From Lachnospiraceae bacterium UBA6998 (GTDB taxonomy: Bacteria; Bacillota; Clostridia; Lachnospirales; Lachnospiraceae): a DNA stretch of 8,498 nucleotides. Location of the stretch: assembly GCA_002448395.1 (NCBI GenBank), contig DJXS01000120.1, positions 1-8,498 on the forward strand, read 5' to 3'. A program made the position numbers and the translations under genes. This document shows positions 6,852 through 8,498 of the stretch, piece by piece; positions within the stretch are counted from its first letter, which is position 1, and each line of letters starts with the position of its first letter. The notes beneath the pieces were generated by a model. The model had not been told where the DNA came from. It ran no database searches and was given only the letters and a program-made list of their open reading frames with translations.

Positions 6852-7242
6852 ATGAGTTCCTCCAGTCGTCCTTCTCCTTGACGGAGCAGCCTGCTTCACC
6901 ACTGTTCTTATATCCAAGCATATCCGGATCATCGTGCACATTGAAACGAAGAACCGAATTGCCGGTGATCATTACAGACTCCTGGCGGAAAGCCTTGCAC
7001 ACTTCTTTGGCAATTTTATAAACCACCATCTGAGGCGTTCCAATGAGCGTGATCAGAAGCGTGTTTTCGTCCACCCAGCTGCCGTCATTGTGGAAATATC
7101 CACCCTCGATCACCTGCAGCGAAAAAGGCGACTTATGATTCCTGCAAATATTCTTCAGCGCCTCTTTGTAGGTTTCCGTATCGTGAATCTGTTCATGACT
7201 GTCCCTGTCACACAATCCAACATATATCCTTGATTCGATCAT
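6820..7242 (-). CDS. Hypothetical protein, 140 aa, alpha/beta, possible ferredoxin-like fold
   Basis: I do not recognise this protein with confidence. It begins MIESRIYVGLCDRDS, a beta strand ending in a YVGL turn; then a helix (TYKEALKNICRNH, about 24-36), a beta hairpin (FSLQVIEGGYFHNDGSWVDENTLLITLIG, about 40-68), a second helix (PQMVVYKIAKEVCKAFRQ, about 70-87) and a last strand (ESVMITGNSVLRFNV, about 88-102). The tail from about 103 is polar and rich in Asp, Lys and Asn. The strand-helix-strand-strand-helix-strand order suggests a ferredoxin-like fold and resembles DUF3574-type proteins in outline only. No signal peptide or membrane helix is visible. It starts 3 nt after the lipoprotein hydrolase stop, with GGGAG inside that gene's last codons, and overlaps thpR by 32 nt, so all three are probably translated together. 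No function is claimed. Confidence 0.75.
   Translation of the reverse strand: MIESRIYVGLCDRDSHEQIHDTETYKEALKNICRNHKSPFSLQVIEGGYFHNDGSWVDENTLLITLIGTPQMVVYKIAKEVCKAFRQESVMITGNSVLRFNVHDDPDMLGYKNSGEAGCSVKEKDDWRNSYETFYCDNAF
6857..6863 (-). promoter_or_regulatory. Ribosome binding site inside the upstream gene that fixes the thpR start
   Basis: On the minus strand GGAGGAA lies 5 nt before the ATG at 6851-6849, within the coding sequence of the 140-residue gene, and selects 6851 over the in-frame ATG at 6941. Confidence 0.8.
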
Positions 7243-7245
7243 CTT

Positions 7246-8355
7246 TCATTCTCCCGTCAAAAAAGCGGCCACACTATCCTGAAACTCCCTGTAGCAGTTC
7301 TTCTCGTACAAAACAATGTGCGACCCGCCCGGAATCACCTTCAGTTCCGATCCATCGGGCAGCAGGTCCGTCGATGTTTTGACCAGGTCCATATTCAGAT
7401 AGGGATCCTTGTCACCGCATATGACCAGCGTCGGCACTGTGATCTTCGTGAGATCGATCAAAACATTGTCCTCACTGACAAGCGCATCCTTCCTCCATGC
7501 GTTCGGGCTTGAGTCCCCGTCATAGTGCCAGCAGCTCGAGCAAAACATCTCAATGAGCACCGGATCAGTCACCTCCAGGTCAAAGCTTCCGTCCTCCTTG
7601 GTCTGGAAGTCCTCCGCCGCTCCGGCCCAGTCATTATGGTTGAAAGGCTCCGTAATCTCTGCCTCCCCAATTCCCGACAAAATCGGCGCATATAACACCA
7701 GCTTGTCCAAATGCTCCGGGTACTCAGCCGCGTAAAGCCCGGTCGTCATAGTCCCCCAGCTCCAGCCAAGCAAGTCAATCTTATCCATTCCGGTCTCATT
7801 CGAAATCAATTCCATCGCAGCCCGGATATCCTCCGCCGCATACGCCGTATCCGGCATCAGGCCGTCTTCAACCTTACCCGACTGCCCATACCCTGCGACG
7901 TCCAGCCTCCAGACCGCATACCCTTCGCGCGCCAGCCGCCTCACCAGACTATAATCCTCGTAGTTGATGTCAAACTCATGTGAGGAGTAAGTTGAGCCGT
8001 GCATCAGAAGAATGTTGTCCTTCGACTCCGTGCCGTCCTCCTTCATGCAGTCCAGATGAAGCGGAATTCCGTTTCGTTCCAGAGGATATTCTGTGTAGGT
8101 GTAGGTGTAGGTGGGTTGATCTGGTGCCTTTTGTTCTGCTGCCGGCTGGTCAGTTGCTGGCTGTGCTGTTGTTGCCTGCTCGGCAGTTCGCTGCTCTGCG
8201 TGCGGCTGTGCCGCAGTTTGCTGCTCTGCGGGCGGCTGTGCCGCAGTTTGCTGCTCTGCGGGCGGCTGTGCCGCCCCGGCACCTGCCTTTGCACACCCTG
8301 TTGCCAAAAACGCACATAGCATTAGACTGATTGTGACTCGTATTCTCTTGTTCAT
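7246..8355 (-). CDS. Lipoprotein alpha/beta-fold hydrolase with repeat linker
   Basis: The 369-residue protein has a type II signal peptide (MNKRIRVTISLML...) with lipobox L17-A-T-G-C21, so it should be lipid-anchored on the outer face of the membrane. Residues 26-80 are a low-complexity Ala/Gln/Pro/Glu linker containing three 10-residue repeats (AQPPAEQQTA type), then a TYTYTYTEY stretch (82-90). The rest is an alpha/beta hydrolase: oxyanion-hole HGS at 119-121, nucleophile elbow G197-W-S199-W-G201, acid in GDKDP (D315 or D317, the latter more likely) and H346 in GGSH. The triad is complete, so it is probably an active esterase, lipase, peptidase-like hydrolase or a related enzyme; the substrate is unknown. 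The start at 8355 has AAGGG (8364-8368), 8 nt ahead. It is the first gene of the minus-strand operon. Confidence 0.9.
   Translation of the reverse strand: MNKRIRVTISLMLCAFLATGCAKAGAGAAQPPAEQQTAAQPPAEQQTAAQPHAEQRTAEQATTAQPATDQPAAEQKAPDQPTYTYTYTEYPLERNGIPLHLDCMKEDGTESKDNILLMHGSTYSSHEFDINYEDYSLVRRLAREGYAVWRLDVAGYGQSGKVEDGLMPDTAYAAEDIRAAMELISNETGMDKIDLLGWSWGTMTTGLYAAEYPEHLDKLVLYAPILSGIGEAEITEPFNHNDWAGAAEDFQTKEDGSFDLEVTDPVLIEMFCSSCWHYDGDSSPNAWRKDALVSEDNVLIDLTKITVPTLVICGDKDPYLNMDLVKTSTDLLPDGSELKVIPGGSHIVLYEKNCYREFQDSVAAFLTGE
8095..8112 (-). repeat. Three copies of a 6-bp unit (GTAGGT on plus strand) encoding Tyr-Thr repeats
   Basis: Three perfect tandem copies of GTAGGT on the plus strand encode the TYTYTY part of the linker just before the hydrolase domain of the lipoprotein. 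The unit is a multiple of three, so copy-number change keeps the frame and only alters linker length. Confidence 0.8.
8181..8270 (-). repeat. Three tandem 30-bp repeats in the lipoprotein linker
   Basis: Units are at 8181-8210, 8211-8240 and 8241-8270. The last two are identical; the first differs from them at three positions. Each codes for 10 residues of the Ala/Gln/Pro linker (AQPPAEQQTA and variants). The identity of two copies at the DNA level, beyond what the protein needs, points to recent duplication by slippage or recombination. Confidence 0.9.
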
Positions 8356-8390
8356 GCTATTTTCCCTTATGCTTGCTGCTGTTTAATTGG

Positions 8391-8422
8391 TTTCTGCCCT
8401 TTGAGTGCCCCTGTACTACCTC
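8391..8422. repeat. 32-bp imperfect direct repeat, copy A
   Basis: It starts TTTCTGCCCTTTGAGTGCCC and ends CTACCTC. It matches the copy at 8461-8492 at 28 of 32 positions by eye. It lies 35 nt before the lipoprotein start codon, in the presumed leader or promoter region. Confidence 0.8.
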
Positions 8423-8426
8423 TATC

Positions 8427-8441
8427 GGCACTTTAACGGCA
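8427..8441. repeat. Inverted partial copy of the repeat core
   Basis: GGCACTTTAACGGCA is the reverse-complement relative of the core TGCCCTTTRAGTGCC of the flanking repeats (12 of 15 matches to copy A, 13 of 15 to copy B). It could base-pair with either neighbour, giving two mutually exclusive hairpins. Confidence 0.6.
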
Positions 8442-8460
8442 ATATTCCTGTTTTGATCTA

Positions 8461-8492
8461 TTTCTGCCCTTTAAGTGCCCCTCAGCTACCTC
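8461..8492. repeat. 32-bp imperfect direct repeat, copy B
   Basis: It starts TTTCTGCCCTTTAAGTGCCC and ends CTACCTC, 70 bp after copy A. It differs from copy A by one base at the core and by a three-base block near the end. Only 6 nt remain before the window edge, so the array may continue. Confidence 0.8.
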
Positions 8493-8498
8493 CAGCGC

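Noticed and set aside
6847..6856. Palindrome CTCATATGAG across the thpR start codon
   Set aside because: It is short, lies within coding sequence and a start region, and is probably chance.
6852..6941. 30-residue N-terminal extension of the thpR-like protein
   Set aside because: Its residues are unlike the family, overlap another gene, and a strong ribosome binding site marks the start at 6851.
7980..8330. Open frames of about 90-116 residues on both strands over the lipoprotein linker
   Set aside because: They result from the repeat composition of the linker DNA and overlap the well-supported lipoprotein gene.
8415..8449. Promoter with TTGCCG as -35 for the minus-strand operon
   Set aside because: No convincing -10 box is found at 16-18 nt spacing, so no promoter is annotated.
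8391..8492. CRISPR array
   Set aside because: Only two repeats are visible, they differ at four positions, the 'spacer' contains an inverted copy of the repeat core, and no cas gene is present in the window.

Overview
The window reads as chromosomal DNA from an anaerobic Gram-positive of the Clostridia, most likely a gut or rumen Lachnospiraceae relative. This is inferred from the moderate GC content, strong GGAGG-type ribosome binding sites, a lipoprotein whose lipobox suits a single-membrane cell, paired MATE exporters, and a TIR-membrane-propeller protein of a type I associate with Clostridia. No rRNA, tRNA, insertion sequence or confirmed CRISPR array is visible.

Left part (1-3447, plus strand). 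A very large gene enters from the left edge. Its frame is open from base 1, so its start lies outside the window. It encodes a TIR domain with the putative catalytic glutamate, a conserved juxtamembrane module, one transmembrane helix behind an Arg-rich stretch, and about 850 residues of beta-propeller-like repeats. The charge pattern puts TIR in the cytosol and the propellers outside, which is the layout of a transmembrane sensor with an NAD-acting or signalling output. A perfect 10-bp hairpin follows its stop codon. Then comes a 75-residue three-cysteine protein with a strong ribosome binding site, possibly a co-transcribed partner.

Centre and right (3513-8355, minus strand). Five genes run leftward and are tightly packed, so they look like one operon. 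In transcription order they are: a lipoprotein alpha/beta hydrolase with a Pro/Gln/Ala repeat linker, a 140-residue protein I cannot name, an RNA 2',3'-cyclic phosphodiesterase (ThpR/LigT type), a MATE exporter broken by a one-base frameshift, and a second intact MATE exporter. The spacings are 3 nt, a 32-nt overlap, 20 nt and 56 nt. The two transcription units converge at 3448-3512, where there is a 12-bp hairpin.

Right edge (8356-8498). This stretch has no gene. It holds two 32-bp near-identical direct repeats 70 bp apart, with a third copy of their core in inverted orientation between them, upstream of the lipoprotein operon. The pattern may continue beyond the window.

The most unusual features are the TIR-membrane-double-propeller protein with its small downstream gene, the split MATE gene, and the repeat cluster at the right edge.
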